Source of the DNA: Candidatus Kapaibacterium sp.
GTDB taxonomy: Bacteria > Bacteroidota > Ignavibacteria > Kapaibacteriales > UBA2268
NCBI GenBank assembly: GCA_026418625.1
Contig: JAOABA010000020.1
Coordinates: 1 to 64,000, forward strand
Length of the DNA: 64,000 nt
Direction of reading: 5' to 3'
Shown: piece by piece, positions 17,534-27,217 of the stretch
How the letters are laid out: each line of letters opens with the position of its first letter
Position numbering within the stretch: the first letter of the stretch is position 1
Made by a program: the position numbers and the translations under genes
Notes under the pieces: generated by a model
The model's input: only the letters and a program-made list of their open reading frames with translations
Told to the model about the DNA's origin: nothing
Database searches by the model: none

Positions 17534-18322
17534 TTATACTGTTTTTATGTTAATTGAAATTAATTTCCATTTAGGATGCTCATAGATAAACTTCATAGTA
17601 AAAATTAAGCTGATATCTTTAAGAGGAAAAGACCCGCTTAAAACTAAAAGACCGTTCTCATCTATAGCAGGGACTTTATCAAAAACTGGTTCGGTTTGAT
17701 GAGCAAAATCATTTAGATTAATATTTTTTTCTTCGAAGCTAACAAAAGCTTTTCGTAATTCTTCGGGTTTGGTTTGCTTTGACCAAGTGTAAGAAATAAT
17801 ACCATAAAATTCGGCAAAATCCTTGTTAATGATTGAATTGCCAAGAGCCATAATAATTTCTTTTGTCATTTGCTTTAGTTCTACATCATCGGGAATTTTT
17901 GGCTCTTTACTATCTGTGCTTTGAACGAAACCGCTTTCGAGTTTGTCAATTGAGTTGATTTTCCACTCATCGTTTTCTTTGACTAAAACAAGATTTATTG
18001 GGATTGTGCCTCCAGTGGAGGTTTTTACTTCACCTTCCAATTTACCGACATTATTTTCGAAAGAGCGATTGTGCCAACTGGCTGAAGAGTAATTCTTGAT
18101 TTCTGAATTCATAAACCTATTTTGAAGGTCTTCGGGTGAGGTCTTTGTTTGAAATTCCTTTGATAAATAAGTATAAGCTTTTTGGTAATCTTTTGAGGAA
18201 AGAGCTGTAAAGAAATTATCTGCTGTTTCTGTTAAACCTGAAGTAGCATTAAACAATAGGAAAAATACACCACCAATAACAACAACCGCAACAGCAATAG
18301 CAATCAATATATATTTAAGCAT
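17534..18322 (-). CDS. Membrane-anchored protein with two NTF2-like domains
   Basis: The protein has 262 aa. One N-terminal transmembrane helix (about 3-26) is followed by an extracytoplasmic part made of two similar halves. Each starts with a helical TADNFF/SKDYQKAY- or IINKDFAEFYG-like segment and ends in beta strands with EWKINSI or KWKLISI. This is the pattern of DUF4878/DUF3887-type cone-shaped NTF2-like domains, which often bind small ligands or act as accessory parts of envelope proteins. No catalytic residues can be named. A strong Shine-Dalgarno site (AAGGTGA) lies 3 bases before the ATG. It is followed by the alpha/beta hydrolase gene 3 bp on. Confidence 0.6.
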   Translation of the reverse strand: MLKYILIAIAVAVVVIGGVFFLLFNATSGLTETADNFFTALSSKDYQKAYTYLSKEFQTKTSPEDLQNRFMNSEIKNYSSASWHNRSFENNVGKLEGEVKTSTGGTIPINLVLVKENDEWKINSIDKLESGFVQSTDSKEPKIPDDVELKQMTKEIIMALGNSIINKDFAEFYGIISYTWSKQTKPEELRKAFVSFEEKNINLNDFAHQTEPVFDKVPAIDENGLLVLSGSFPLKDISLIFTMKFIYEHPKWKLISINIKTV

Positions 18323-18410
18323 AATTCACCTTAATGAAATTAATATTATCTAATATAAAAATAATTATTCAAAGAAAAAAATTAGAGAAAGTTAAATTTT
18401 ACAAAAGATA

Positions 18411-18447
18411 AAAAAAGCCTTGTAACAGATAAAATTACAAGGCTTTT
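18411..18447 (-). terminator. Rho-independent terminator after the tRNA gene
   Basis: A perfect 13-bp stem (18413-18425 pairing with 18435-18447, core GCCTTG/CAAGGC) has a 9-base loop. On the minus strand the stem ends in a run of six Ts. It lies 17 bp past the end of the initiator tRNA gene and fits as its terminator. Confidence 0.85.
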
Positions 18448-18463
18448 AATGATTTCAATTTTG

Positions 18464-18536
18464 TAGCGGGGACAGGACTTGAACCTGTAGCCTTCGGGTT
18501 ATGAGCCCGACGAGCTTCCATTTGCTCCACCCCGCG
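18464..18536 (-). tRNA. Initiator tRNA-Met (CAT)
   Basis: The 73-nt cloverleaf has a 7-bp acceptor stem (CGCGGGG with CCCCGC, plus an unpaired C1/U72), D-stem GAGC/GCTC, anticodon stem TCGGG/CCCGA with loop CTCATAA (anticodon CAT), a 5-base variable loop, and T-stem ACAGG/CCTGT with loop TTCAAGT. The mismatched first pair and the three consecutive G:C pairs in the anticodon stem identify it as the initiator rather than the elongator tRNA. CCA is not encoded (ACA follows). A terminator lies just downstream. Confidence 0.95.
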
Positions 18537-18629
18537 ATGTTAGGATTTGCAATTTAATAATTTTTTATGAATTTTAAAAATTTTTTATGTAAATTTCTAA
18601 CTTCTTGCTTTGTCTTTATTAATATTTTT

Positions 18630-21600
18630 ATGGCAAAATTAACAAGAGAACAGTCAATAGCCTTATCGCTCGACCGCAATATGTGTGTTACTGCAAATGC
18701 AGGTTCGGGCAAAACCACCGTTTTAGTTCAAAAATTTCTTAAAATCATTCTTGATGAAAGTCTTAATATTGATCCGAGAAGAGTTGTAGCTATTACTTTC
18801 ACTAAAAAAGCAGCTTCCGAGATGCTTACTAAGGTTGTTAAGAAGCTGGAAGAAGCAATTTATCAGGAGACTGACTTTTCGAAGCTGAAAAGGCTTAGAA
18901 AAATTCGGGAATCAATGACTTATGCAAGAATATCCACTATTCATAGTTTCTGTGGCTCTATATTACGAGATTTTCCCATCGAGGCGGATGTTTCGCCGTT
19001 CTATTACGAGCTTTCAAATTCCGAACTTCTAACCATTAAGCGAAATGCAATTCTAAGCACATTTGAACAATGGCTCGAGTCAGATGACGATAACAAAAAA
19101 TTAAGAGCAAAAAATTTATTCAGAGAGCTTGGTAGATTTAAAGTTCAATCTATTGTTGAAACTCTTTTGAACAAAAGAGATATATTAGAAAATCTTGAGA
19201 ATTTATATAAAAATTCGAATGATTTTATCTTAAACAATATTTATTCTTTTATTTGTTCGAAAATCAATGAATCGGGCAGATTAATGCATAGTCTTGTTTC
19301 GGATTTTTATCGCCTTGATATTAAGTTATCATCCGATAAAGATTCAAATGTTGGATTTTTACTTGATAATATCTTGATAGATTTAGAGATTGAGGAGTTA
19401 ATTAATACCGATAAACATCAAAGGCATATTGAAGATTTAAAAGCTAACTTTAAACTTCTATTTACTGATGAAGGCAGGGTAAATAAAAATTTTAAAAAGA
19501 AAAGCAAGATGATGGATGAAGAAGAAGTCATTTTAAACATTTACGGTGAAAAAATTGTTGAGTTATTAAATTTTCTTCAAATTTTAAGTGATTGCCCGCT
19601 CGATGAGAAGGTTATTGATTATGCAAAAACGATTTTGGCAATGGTCAAAGATATAAATGAAATAATTGAAGCAGAAAAGCAGGAAATTAACGGTTTGGAT
19701 TTTGATGACCTTCTGATTAAAACCAGAGAATTACTGAAAAACAAATATATCTTAGGAAAAGTAAGGAGAAACATAGATTATCTGCTTGTTGATGAATTTC
19801 AGGATACCAATTTCATTCAATATGATATAATTAAAGACATTATTACTGAAATTGTTGAAGAAAAAATTGCTCCAAACACTACTCAATTATTCATTGTCGG
19901 TGATGCAAAACAAAGTATTTACGGATTCAGAAATTCAGATGTTCGGGTTTTCAATCAGGCTCTGACCGATATAAAAAAAATTAATCAAATGAAATTAGAA
20001 AGAGGGTTAATCAATGATGTATACCTTGTAAATAACCAAAAAATTAATTCAAAAAATGATGAGGAAGCACAAGGCGATATAAAACTTACAGCTACTTTCA
20101 GGCTTCAACCTGTAATAGCCTCATTTGTTGATATAGTTTGCGGTAAATTGATGAAGGAATCTGCAAATTTGTATGATATCAAATATGAGCCTTTTATTTG
20201 TGCAAGAAACGTAGAATCAGTTCTTGACCTAAATAATCAAGAACAAAGATGGTCAGGAGCAGTTGATTTTCTTTTATCATTTAGAAAAAGTAATGATGAA
20301 AATGACTCTTCGGAAGAAATAATTGGAGAAGCTGAAAATATCACAAAATTTATACTTAACGCTGTTTATGGAGAAAATCCACTTCAAGTTATGGACGAAA
20401 ACGGGAATATGAGAAATGTTCAATTTAAGGATATTGCGGTATTATCTCGTAAAAGAGCAGGTTTTTCTTCACTTGCAGAATCCTTTTTGAATAGCAATAT
20501 TCCATTTGTTGTGCATAGCGGAAGCGGTTTCTATCAAACTCAAGAAATTACCGATTTAATATCCTTACTCTATTTTATTCATAACAAGAATGATGATTTA
20601 TCTTTAGTAGCATTGTTAAGGTCTCCTTTTTTCGATGTAGATGACTTAACGCTACTAAAAATATCAAAAACCGAAGGAGAAACATATTGGGAAAAATTAA
20701 TAAATTATACTAACATAAAAAATACTGATACATACACAAATTCATTGAGAGCATACTTAATATTAAGAGAATTTATAAAATTAGCTGATAGAATTCCTAT
20801 TTATAAATTATTAGCAAAATTTCTGCAAGACGCCGCTTGGTTTGGAACTGTCTCTAATAAATCAGGAGAGAAACAAATTATAGCAAATATTGAAAAATTC
20901 CTGAATTTTGCTCGAGAATTCGACTCAAGAGGTTTCAGGAACTTTTATGATTTCATAAACGAGGTTAAGTTTATTACTGAAAACGAAATTGATGAAAGCG
21001 AATCTGTTTTCATAACCGATGACGATGTTGTTAATGTTATGACAGTTCACGCCTCGAAGGGATTGGAGTTTCCAGTTGTCATACTTCAGGGAACCAACTC
21101 TGAGGCTAAGAAAAACGAGGGTTTTGTTATTTCACCTGAACTGGGTCTTTGGTTTCCTGTGCAAAAGCTAAATGAGAAAAATTATCCAGAACAATGTGAT
21201 TCACCTTCATATCTTATCACAAAAGAAGAGAGGAAACAAATAGAATATGCCGAAGAAAAGAGGTTGCTCTATGTGGCTCTGACAAGAGCAAAAGATTATT
21301 TAGTCATTTCTGCAGAATTAAAGCTAAATAAAGATAATAAAGTTAATAAACCTTCTGGTTTTTTTAAAATGCTAATGAAAGCTTTGAATTACGATATAAA
21401 TAAAATTTATGATGATGAATCAATAGACCTGAAAAATAATTTATTAATTCTTGTTGATAATGAACCGAAAGAAATTAATCACGAATTCAAAGTTAATATC
21501 AAAAGCGAAATAAAAGATACAAAGGGAATTGCTTCATTAAGCGAGAAAAAAGAAGATGAAAAAATTCTGAATATTCGTGAAATATTTTCTAACATTGAAT

Positions 21601-22328
21601 ATCTAAATTATTCTCCAACTAAGATTCAAAATTTTCTTGATGATGAAAAATATTTCCGTCTTAAATATCTCTTGGGTTTGCCAATTGATGCCGAAAGTAA
21701 CCAAATATTTTTTCAGGATTCTGAATTAGACGAGGAAAGTGGAATGATTTTCGGAACTTTGCTTCACAAAGTTCTGGAAAGGATTAATATCTGGCTAAAG
21801 AGTGATTTAAGTATTGATATTGAATTATTAAAAAATACAATCAATTCAGTGATACCTTTTAATTTAATTAATTCAAAAAATTTAGCAGAGAATCTGCTTT
21901 CGGAGGCTCAAAAAGTTGCAAATTCAAAATTCATTAAAGATAATTATGAAAACATTATTAACGGTAAATCCGAATATTCTCTAACTATTCCTATTCATAA
22001 TGACTTTCTTAATGCAAAAATTGATTTACTCTTGAAAAACTTTGATGGAAATTATGAAATTTGGGATTGGAAGACTAATACAATTCAAGATAATGAACAT
22101 AAGGAGAGGCTTATTGCTCATTATGAATTTCAGATGAAAGTTTATGCTTTTTTAATATCAAAAATCTTCAATCAAAAAGAATATCTTTCAAGATTATTAT
22201 TTACTAAACTTGCTGATAATAATGTTAGAGATGAAGAATGGACTCATAAATATATTTGGACAAAAGAGGATTTAGATAGCTTTGAAGATGAGTTGATTGA
22301 GCAAATTAAAATAATTCCAAGAATATGA
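18630..22328 (+). CDS. addA: AddA-type helicase-nuclease (UvrD family)
   Basis: The protein has 1232 aa from the ATG at 18630; an in-frame ATG at 18567 would add a hydrophobic, non-homologous 21-residue leader and was rejected. It is an SF1A helicase with Walker A AGSGKTT (K28), Walker B VDEFQDTN (D388, E389) and late motif TVHASKGLEF (from T805). A C-terminal RecB-type PD-(D/E)xK nuclease has H1046 (GTLLHKVLERI) and D1146-W-K1148. This is the layout of AddA, the helicase-nuclease subunit that processes double-strand DNA ends for RecA-dependent repair. No AddB-like gene lies next to it, unlike in many genomes. Confidence 0.87.
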   Translation: MAKLTREQSIALSLDRNMCVTANAGSGKTTVLVQKFLKIILDESLNIDPRRVVAITFTKKAASEMLTKVVKKLEEAIYQETDFSKLKRLRKIRESMTYARISTIHSFCGSILRDFPIEADVSPFYYELSNSELLTIKRNAILSTFEQWLESDDDNKKLRAKNLFRELGRFKVQSIVETLLNKRDILENLENLYKNSNDFILNNIYSFICSKINESGRLMHSLVSDFYRLDIKLSSDKDSNVGFLLDNILIDLEIEELINTDKHQRHIEDLKANFKLLFTDEGRVNKNFKKKSKMMDEEEVILNIYGEKIVELLNFLQILSDCPLDEKVIDYAKTILAMVKDINEIIEAEKQEINGLDFDDLLIKTRELLKNKYILGKVRRNIDYLLVDEFQDTNFIQYDIIKDIITEIVEEKIAPNTTQLFIVGDAKQSIYGFRNSDVRVFNQALTDIKKINQMKLERGLINDVYLVNNQKINSKNDEEAQGDIKLTATFRLQPVIASFVDIVCGKLMKESANLYDIKYEPFICARNVESVLDLNNQEQRWSGAVDFLLSFRKSNDENDSSEEIIGEAENITKFILNAVYGENPLQVMDENGNMRNVQFKDIAVLSRKRAGFSSLAESFLNSNIPFVVHSGSGFYQTQEITDLISLLYFIHNKNDDLSLVALLRSPFFDVDDLTLLKISKTEGETYWEKLINYTNIKNTDTYTNSLRAYLILREFIKLADRIPIYKLLAKFLQDAAWFGTVSNKSGEKQIIANIEKFLNFAREFDSRGFRNFYDFINEVKFITENEIDESESVFITDDDVVNVMTVHASKGLEFPVVILQGTNSEAKKNEGFVISPELGLWFPVQKLNEKNYPEQCDSPSYLITKEERKQIEYAEEKRLLYVALTRAKDYLVISAELKLNKDNKVNKPSGFFKMLMKALNYDINKIYDDESIDLKNNLLILVDNEPKEINHEFKVNIKSEIKDTKGIASLSEKKEDEKILNIREIFSNIEYLNYSPTKIQNFLDDEKYFRLKYLLGLPIDAESNQIFFQDSELDEESGMIFGTLLHKVLERINIWLKSDLSIDIELLKNTINSVIPFNLINSKNLAENLLSEAQKVANSKFIKDNYENIINGKSEYSLTIPIHNDFLNAKIDLLLKNFDGNYEIWDWKTNTIQDNEHKERLIAHYEFQMKVYAFLISKIFNQKEYLSRLLFTKLADNNVRDEEWTHKYIWTKEDLDSFEDELIEQIKIIPRI

Positions 22329-22399
22329 TTGGTATTGTTTTTGTTCAATCACAAATAATATAGAAAAAATTGAAAAATAAATAATCAAATGAAAAAATA

Positions 22400-23524
22400 A
22401 TGAAAATTGCATTAATAACAGGAATAACAGGGCAAGACGGTTCTTATCTTGCTGAATATTTATTGAGCTTGGGCTACGAAGTTCACGGTTTGATTCGCAG
22501 AGCAAGCACTTTTAACACTCACAGAATTGAGCATTTATATAAAGACCCCAAAAATTTCCCTGAAACTAAACTAAAGCTCCACTATGGCGACCTTTCTGAT
22601 TCTGGACAATTGACAGACTTAATCTATAATATCAAACCGGACGAAATTTATAATCTTGGAGCACAAACCCACATTAGAGTATCATTCGATATGCCTGAAT
22701 ACACTGGGAACGTTTCTGGGCTTGGAACTGTCAGACTTCTCGAAGCTATACGGCGTAGTGGTATAAAAACACGGTTCTATCAGGCATCATCATCAGAAAT
22801 GTTTGGGGATAGTCCTGCTCCTCAAAATGAGCAGACAACTTTCAGACCGAATAGCCCTTATGCCATTTCAAAATTATACTCATATTGGTCAACTGTGAAC
22901 TATCGCAAAGCTTATAATTTATTTGCATCGAATGGAATATTTTTCAATCACGAAAGCCCAAGACGTGGTGAGATTTTTGTTACAAGAAAGATAACAAGGG
23001 CTTTAGCTCATATTATCAAAGGATTGCAAAAGAAACTGTTCCTTGGAAATATTGATGCTAAACGAGACTGGGGTTATGCTCCTGAATATATTGGACTTAT
23101 GCACAAAATTCTTCAATTGGACGAGCCTGATGATTTTGTTGTTGGCACAGGCGAAAGCCATAAAGTTTCCGAATTTTTAGAAAAAGCTTTTGAATATTGT
23201 GGGATAGAACTTGAATGGAAAAAGAACGATGAAGGTTATTCAGGTGTAATTAAAAGTCTTGAAAATTCTCTATCGGATAATTTGAAAACGGGGATGGAAG
23301 TTGTTTCCTATGATAAAAAATATATGCGTCCAGCTGATGTTCAGCACTTAGTTGCTGATTATTCCAAAGCTAAAAAAACATTAAATTGGGAACCAAAAAT
23401 CAAATTTGATGACTTAGTTAAAATTATGTGCGACTTTGACCTTTTGGCATTGGGCTTGAAACCTAAAATGGATGGGATTAAGAAGTTGCAGGAAATAGGT
23501 TTAAATTGGACAACGCATAAATGA
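22400..23524 (+). CDS. gmd: GDP-mannose 4,6-dehydratase
   Basis: This 374-aa protein is the usual length for Gmd. It is an extended SDR enzyme with the NADP-binding [10 protein letters not shown] at 8-17, the RR(A)STFNTHRI loop typical of GMD, and the catalytic Y154/K158 pair in YAISK. The [10 protein letters not shown] segment and the C-terminal [12 protein letters not shown] block are also diagnostic. It makes GDP-4-keto-6-deoxy-D-mannose, precursor of GDP-fucose, rhamnose, perosamine and related sugars. It is the last plus-strand gene and converges on the minus-strand glycan locus, to which it functionally belongs. No GDP-fucose synthase or perosamine synthase was recognised nearby. Confidence 0.93.
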   Translation: MKIALITGITGQDGSYLAEYLLSLGYEVHGLIRRASTFNTHRIEHLYKDPKNFPETKLKLHYGDLSDSGQLTDLIYNIKPDEIYNLGAQTHIRVSFDMPEYTGNVSGLGTVRLLEAIRRSGIKTRFYQASSSEMFGDSPAPQNEQTTFRPNSPYAISKLYSYWSTVNYRKAYNLFASNGIFFNHESPRRGEIFVTRKITRALAHIIKGLQKKLFLGNIDAKRDWGYAPEYIGLMHKILQLDEPDDFVVGTGESHKVSEFLEKAFEYCGIELEWKKNDEGYSGVIKSLENSLSDNLKTGMEVVSYDKKYMRPADVQHLVADYSKAKKTLNWEPKIKFDDLVKIMCDFDLLALGLKPKMDGIKKLQEIGLNWTTHK

Positions 23525-23553
23525 AACTCTGAGGTTTCTGCGGGTAAAAAAAA

Positions 23554-24045
23554 TTATTTCAACTGCTTCAAAATTTTTGCAGGAACTCCCCCAACAAGAG
23601 TGTAAGGTGGAACATCTTTCGAAACAACAGCCCCTGCTGCAACTACAGCCCCTTCTCCAATTTCAACTCCGGGTAAAATTATAGCACCAGCACCGACGTA
23701 GGAACCTTTTCTGAGGGTTACCGCTGAAACAGTGCAGTCATCTTTGCTTCCACTTGTCCCGGATAGTCCCTTTGCATCGTCGTGGCAGATAATCATTACA
23801 CGGAATGAGATTACAACGTCGTCCTCGAATGTTATGAGTTCAGGGAATGATGAATCAAGCATACAATCAAGCCCAATGAAACATCCCTCGCCGATTTTAA
23901 CACCCATTAACCTGTATAATTTCAGTCGCAATCCGCTCGGGATAGTAAATCTGGTTATTATATCAAGTAACTTAATAAAAAAGCGGGATATTATGTTCCT
24001 GCTTCTTTTTTTGATATATTCAGACTTAGAATATCTTTCGTGCAT
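23554..24045 (-). CDS. Hexapeptide-repeat acyltransferase (WbbJ/LacA-like)
   Basis: The protein has 163 aa. After a basic, partly hydrophobic N-terminus (1-~40) it consists of left-handed beta-helix hexapeptide turns ([35 protein letters not shown] in pieces) and ends [15 protein letters not shown], the closing signature of the family. The HDDAKG segment contains a likely catalytic histidine. It probably O-acetylates a sugar of the surface glycan. It is the most downstream gene of the minus-strand locus and its start overlaps the ketoisomerase stop by one base. Confidence 0.85.
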   Translation of the reverse strand: MHERYSKSEYIKKRSRNIISRFFIKLLDIITRFTIPSGLRLKLYRLMGVKIGEGCFIGLDCMLDSSFPELITFEDDVVISFRVMIICHDDAKGLSGTSGSKDDCTVSAVTLRKGSYVGAGAIILPGVEIGEGAVVAAGAVVSKDVPPYTLVGGVPAKILKQLK

Positions 24046-24464
24046 TAATGAATACCTTTTGCCAACTTCAGGAACTCATTATAATCTCTGATATAGTCTT
24101 TTTCGTTATAGATTTGCGAGGCAAGAACAAGACAAAGTGAATTAGAAGAAAAATTTTCTAAATGCCTCCAAATCATCTTGGGAACATAAAGACCAAAATA
24201 GGAACGGTTCATTTGAAAAGTTTTCTTTTCAAAGCCATTGTCCAAAACAACATCAAAGCTACCGGAAAGGGCAATTATCAATTCTTCATTTTCGAAATAA
24301 GCGTGCCCCCCACGAAATTCACCTCCCGGAACATCGTAAACCCAATAAGTCCTTTCGATTTTAAAAGGAATTTGATTATTCGACTCGATAAAAGTTAGAT
24401 TCCCTCTCGGATCGAGAATCTTCGGCAAAGTGATAATTTCCCCTAATGGTCTTTGATTTGACAT
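24045..24464 (-). CDS. FdtA/WxcM-like sugar 3,4-ketoisomerase
   Basis: This 139-aa single-domain cupin has the hallmarks of the FdtA/QdtA/WxcM family: an opening [15 protein letters not shown], the [18 protein letters not shown] core with a catalytic-type histidine, and the [11 protein letters not shown]-terminal strand. These enzymes convert dTDP-4-keto-6-deoxyglucose to a 3-keto isomer, ahead of a 3-aminotransferase that makes dTDP-Fuc3N or Qui3N. The matching aminotransferase (FdtB/QdtB) was not recognised in the window. The two sugar aminotransferases present look like 4-amino enzymes, so the route may be completed elsewhere or be different. Confidence 0.8.
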   Translation of the reverse strand: MSNQRPLGEIITLPKILDPRGNLTFIESNNQIPFKIERTYWVYDVPGGEFRGGHAYFENEELIIALSGSFDVVLDNGFEKKTFQMNRSYFGLYVPKMIWRHLENFSSNSLCLVLASQIYNEKDYIRDYNEFLKLAKGIH

Positions 24465-24465
24465 A

Positions 24466-24693
24466 TTAGTGATTGTAATTAATTATGTAATTTTTAATTT
24501 TTTCAAAGGTGTTCATATCAGAAATTTCTGTTGGCTTAAATTTTAAACCAAAATTAGCTTCCAACTCGAGTATTAATTGAACGTGGCGAAGAGAATCCCA
24601 ATTAGTTACATCATTTCTCGACGTTGAATCCGTAATTTTTTCTAATGGGTATAAAAACACCTCCGACATTATTTTTTTTATTTGTTCTTCCAT
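24466..24693 (-). CDS. Acyl carrier protein
   Basis: The protein has 75 aa from the ATG at 24693; a TTG two codons upstream is possible. It is an acidic four-helix ACP with the phosphopantetheine site WDSLRHVQL (Ser 34 in this numbering). It is unlike housekeeping AcpP in sequence and has no fatty-acid synthesis neighbours. It sits between a NeuD-type acyltransferase and a sugar ketoisomerase and shares the locus with an acyl ligase and a second ACP. It therefore probably carries an acyl group destined for a sugar. Confidence 0.85.
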   Translation of the reverse strand: MEEQIKKIMSEVFLYPLEKITDSTSRNDVTNWDSLRHVQLILELEANFGLKFKPTEISDMNTFEKIKNYIINYNH

Positions 24694-24709
24694 AATCAAT
24701 CAAAAAAAT

Positions 24710-25351
24710 CTAAAGTATTTTTTGAGCAGGAACTCCCAAATAAGTTCCCGGTTGTTTAATATTAGTTAAAATTAAAGAACTTGCACCAATTACACAGTCA
24801 CTACAAATATTAAGAAATTGATAAACTTGAGAGCCGATACCAAAATATATCCTATCTTGAATTTTATTACCACCGGCAATATTGACTGACGGATTAATAA
24901 TGTTAAAATTACCAATTTCACACTCATGCCCAATAGTGCAAGATAAATTGAAAATGTTGAAATTTCCTAACTTAATGTCAGTCGTAAATTTACATCCAGA
25001 GGAAATTATATTTCCTATGCCGATATCTATCCTTTCCCAATCTCCAACAACATCTGGATGAATTAGATTTGGATAGCTAATATTATTATTTTCTTTTAAT
25101 TTTTTAATAATTCTTTCATTAATCTTTATATTTCCGATACCTAAAGCTACTGCAACAGGTTGCTCGATATTCATAAGCTCATCATCGGTAATAACAATTT
25201 GATATTTGCCATTAAAAGATCCAATTTTATTATTGTCATTAGTAGAAAATCCAACAAGATTCCATTTATTAATTTTATTATTTATTTGCTCAATTAAAAA
25301 TGCTATTTCTCGAGCAAAGCCTGAATCTCCAAGTATATAAATATCTTGCAT
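24710..25351 (-). CDS. NeuD/PglD-family sugar acyltransferase
   Basis: The protein has 213 aa from the ATG at 25351, which overlaps the ligase stop by one base (TGATG). An N-terminal Rossmann-like domain (IYILGDSGFAREIAF) is followed by hexapeptide beta-helix turns. The catalytic-type histidine lies in CTIGHECEIG, and the protein ends GTYLGVPAQKIL. Family members transfer acetyl or other acyl groups to amino or hydroxyl groups of nucleotide sugars. Between an ACP and an acyl ligase, it is the best candidate for the step that moves the activated acyl group onto the sugar. Confidence 0.82.
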   Translation of the reverse strand: MQDIYILGDSGFAREIAFLIEQINNKINKWNLVGFSTNDNNKIGSFNGKYQIVITDDELMNIEQPVAVALGIGNIKINERIIKKLKENNNISYPNLIHPDVVGDWERIDIGIGNIISSGCKFTTDIKLGNFNIFNLSCTIGHECEIGNFNIINPSVNIAGGNKIQDRIYFGIGSQVYQFLNICSDCVIGASSLILTNIKQPGTYLGVPAQKIL

Positions 25352-26967
25352 CACTTATCTTTTAAAATATTTTCTATATAATATTTTTTAACCTCTTTAC
25401 GTAGAATTTTATTTGTTGGTCCTTTTGGTATATGTTTCAAACCTTCCAATTCATAAGTTATATAAATTTTTGATGGTATTTTATATTTCGCAATATGTTC
25501 TGAGCAGAAATCAATTAAGGATTGCTTATCAATTGGTTTGTTATCAACTGTTTCAACAAATAATATTAGTTCCTCGCCCATAATTTTATGAGGACCACCG
25601 ATAACTACACAATCTTTGACATTTGGATACATATATACAACATTTTCAATTTCACGTGGATAAATATTTTCACCTCCTCTGATTATCAAATCATCTTTAC
25701 GACCACGAAAATAGAAAAAACCATCACTATCTTTATAACCAAAGTCACCTGAATGAAACCAATCATTTCTGAACGCTTGATTAGTATTTTCAGGTAAATT
25801 GTTATATTCGCTGAAGACATTATAACCTTTAATACAAATTTCACCAACTTCACCGACAGGTAATTCATTGAAATTTTCATCAAAAATACCTACCATATTT
25901 ACAGGTAAAGTCTTTCCTATTGAACCTATTTTTCTTTCTTCAATTTTTAAGGGATTAAATGTAGCAAAAGATGTTGTCTCTGTTAGACCATAACCTTCAT
26001 AAATAGGAATTCCAAACCTTGATTCAAATTCTTCTTGAACAGTTCTCGGTAATAATGCTCCACCACAAATAATTCCCTTCATTGTATTATCCTTTCTTTC
26101 ATATTGCAAACTTAACAATACAGAAAGTATAGTGGGAATAACGCTTGTCCAGGTAGCAGAATATTCATTTACTAAATCCCAGAAAGAAAAGAAACTAATT
26201 TCATCCCTGCTAAATATAGTAGAACCACCAGCCCATAAAGGAGCTAAAAATGTTGGTATCTGTCCATTATTATGAAACAAAGGCAACAAACACAAAGTTC
26301 TAGTATCATTATTAAATTCAAACCATTCAGCAATAGCTTGACCATCTGCCAACATATTTCTGTGGGTTAAAATACAACCTTTTGGTTTTCCACTCGTTCC
26401 CGATGTATATATAATCAATGCTTCATCATCAAGATTTGAATTTATTTCAATATCATAGGTATTTAATGTATTTATGTCTTTGTAAACGTTGAAAATATTA
26501 CTATCATCGTTATTATTATAACGAGTAATAAATTTTTTTTGATGATCATTTTCTGGATTTAATTTTAATAAATCAATTTTATTTTTAAATTCTAAATCAT
26601 AGATAATTATTTTTGGATGACTGTCATTAATTATATAATTTATTTCTTCCGAACTTAAATTATAATTTATGGGAACAACTGTCAATCCTTTGCAAAAAGC
26701 TGCATACTCTAAAATTAATAAATCAGCTGAGTTTGGCATAATTAAACAAATTCTTGAGCCTTTTTTTAGTTGTAAATTGTTAAAATAATTTGCAACCACA
26801 ATAACTTTAGAAAGAAATTTACCATAAGTCAATCTCTCAGTTTCGTTTTTGTGGATGCTTATAATAAATTCTTTATCTTTATTATCCAATGCTCTTTTGA
26901 GTAATAATTCAAAAGTTGAATTATATTTAAATTCAAAATCAAAATCAGGTTTTTGATGTTTTTTCAT
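25351..26967 (-). CDS. AMP-forming acyl ligase (ANL superfamily)
   Basis: The protein has 538 aa. It is a full-length adenylate-forming enzyme with the P-loop YTSGTSGKPKG (187-197), GYGLTETT, WFHSGDFGY, the hinge segment RGRKDDLIIRGGENIYP and a conserved C-terminal lysine region (PTNKILRKE). Such enzymes activate a carboxylic acid as acyl-AMP and load it on CoA or a carrier protein. It lies directly between two ACP genes, so ACP loading is the natural hypothesis. The neighbouring 2-hydroxyacid dehydrogenase hints that the substrate may be a 2-hydroxy acid. The substrate cannot be read from the sequence by eye. Confidence 0.88.
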   Translation of the reverse strand: MKKHQKPDFDFEFKYNSTFELLLKRALDNKDKEFIISIHKNETERLTYGKFLSKVIVVANYFNNLQLKKGSRICLIMPNSADLLILEYAAFCKGLTVVPINYNLSSEEINYIINDSHPKIIIYDLEFKNKIDLLKLNPENDHQKKFITRYNNNDDSNIFNVYKDINTLNTYDIEINSNLDDEALIIYTSGTSGKPKGCILTHRNMLADGQAIAEWFEFNNDTRTLCLLPLFHNNGQIPTFLAPLWAGGSTIFSRDEISFFSFWDLVNEYSATWTSVIPTILSVLLSLQYERKDNTMKGIICGGALLPRTVQEEFESRFGIPIYEGYGLTETTSFATFNPLKIEERKIGSIGKTLPVNMVGIFDENFNELPVGEVGEICIKGYNVFSEYNNLPENTNQAFRNDWFHSGDFGYKDSDGFFYFRGRKDDLIIRGGENIYPREIENVVYMYPNVKDCVVIGGPHKIMGEELILFVETVDNKPIDKQSLIDFCSEHIAKYKIPSKIYITYELEGLKHIPKGPTNKILRKEVKKYYIENILKDK

Positions 26968-26977
26968 TTTACCTCAA

Positions 26978-27217
26978 TTAATCAATCTTAAAATGATTAT
27001 CAAGAATCTCTAAAATGTTTATAATGCTTGTCATATTTGGAATTTGATTTCTTTTCAATTTGATGTTTAATTGACTTTCCAATTCAATAATTAATTCAAC
27101 GGTTTTCAAAGAGTTCCATTGGGGTAATGTTTTGAGAGAATAAGACAAATCAATATCCTTTACGTCCATTACATTTTTAAAAATCTCAAAAAATTTTTCC
27201 TTGTAGTCCAAAATCAA
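26978..27217 (-). CDS. Acyl carrier protein (second copy)
   Basis: The protein has 79 aa. The phosphopantetheine site is WNSLKTVEL (S36), with Asn in place of the usual Asp before the serine. The start is a TTG that overlaps the upstream stop in a TTGA junction and has an AAAGGA Shine-Dalgarno a few bases upstream; no in-frame ATG precedes helix 1. It is clearly diverged from the ACP at 24466-24693, so the two may carry different intermediates or meet different partners. Confidence 0.78.
   Translation of the reverse strand: MILDYKEKFFEIFKNVMDVKDIDLSYSLKTLPQWNSLKTVELIIELESQLNIKLKRNQIPNMTSIINILEILDNHFKID

Noticed and set aside
18464-18536. Elongator tRNA-Met or tRNA-Ile (CAT) identity
   Set aside because: The unpaired 1:72 position and the three G:C pairs in the anticodon stem mark an initiator tRNA.
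18567-18629. N-terminal extension of the AddA-like protein
   Set aside because: The extra 21 residues are hydrophobic and lie before the normal AddA start (AKLTREQSIAL); the ATG at 18630 is preferred.
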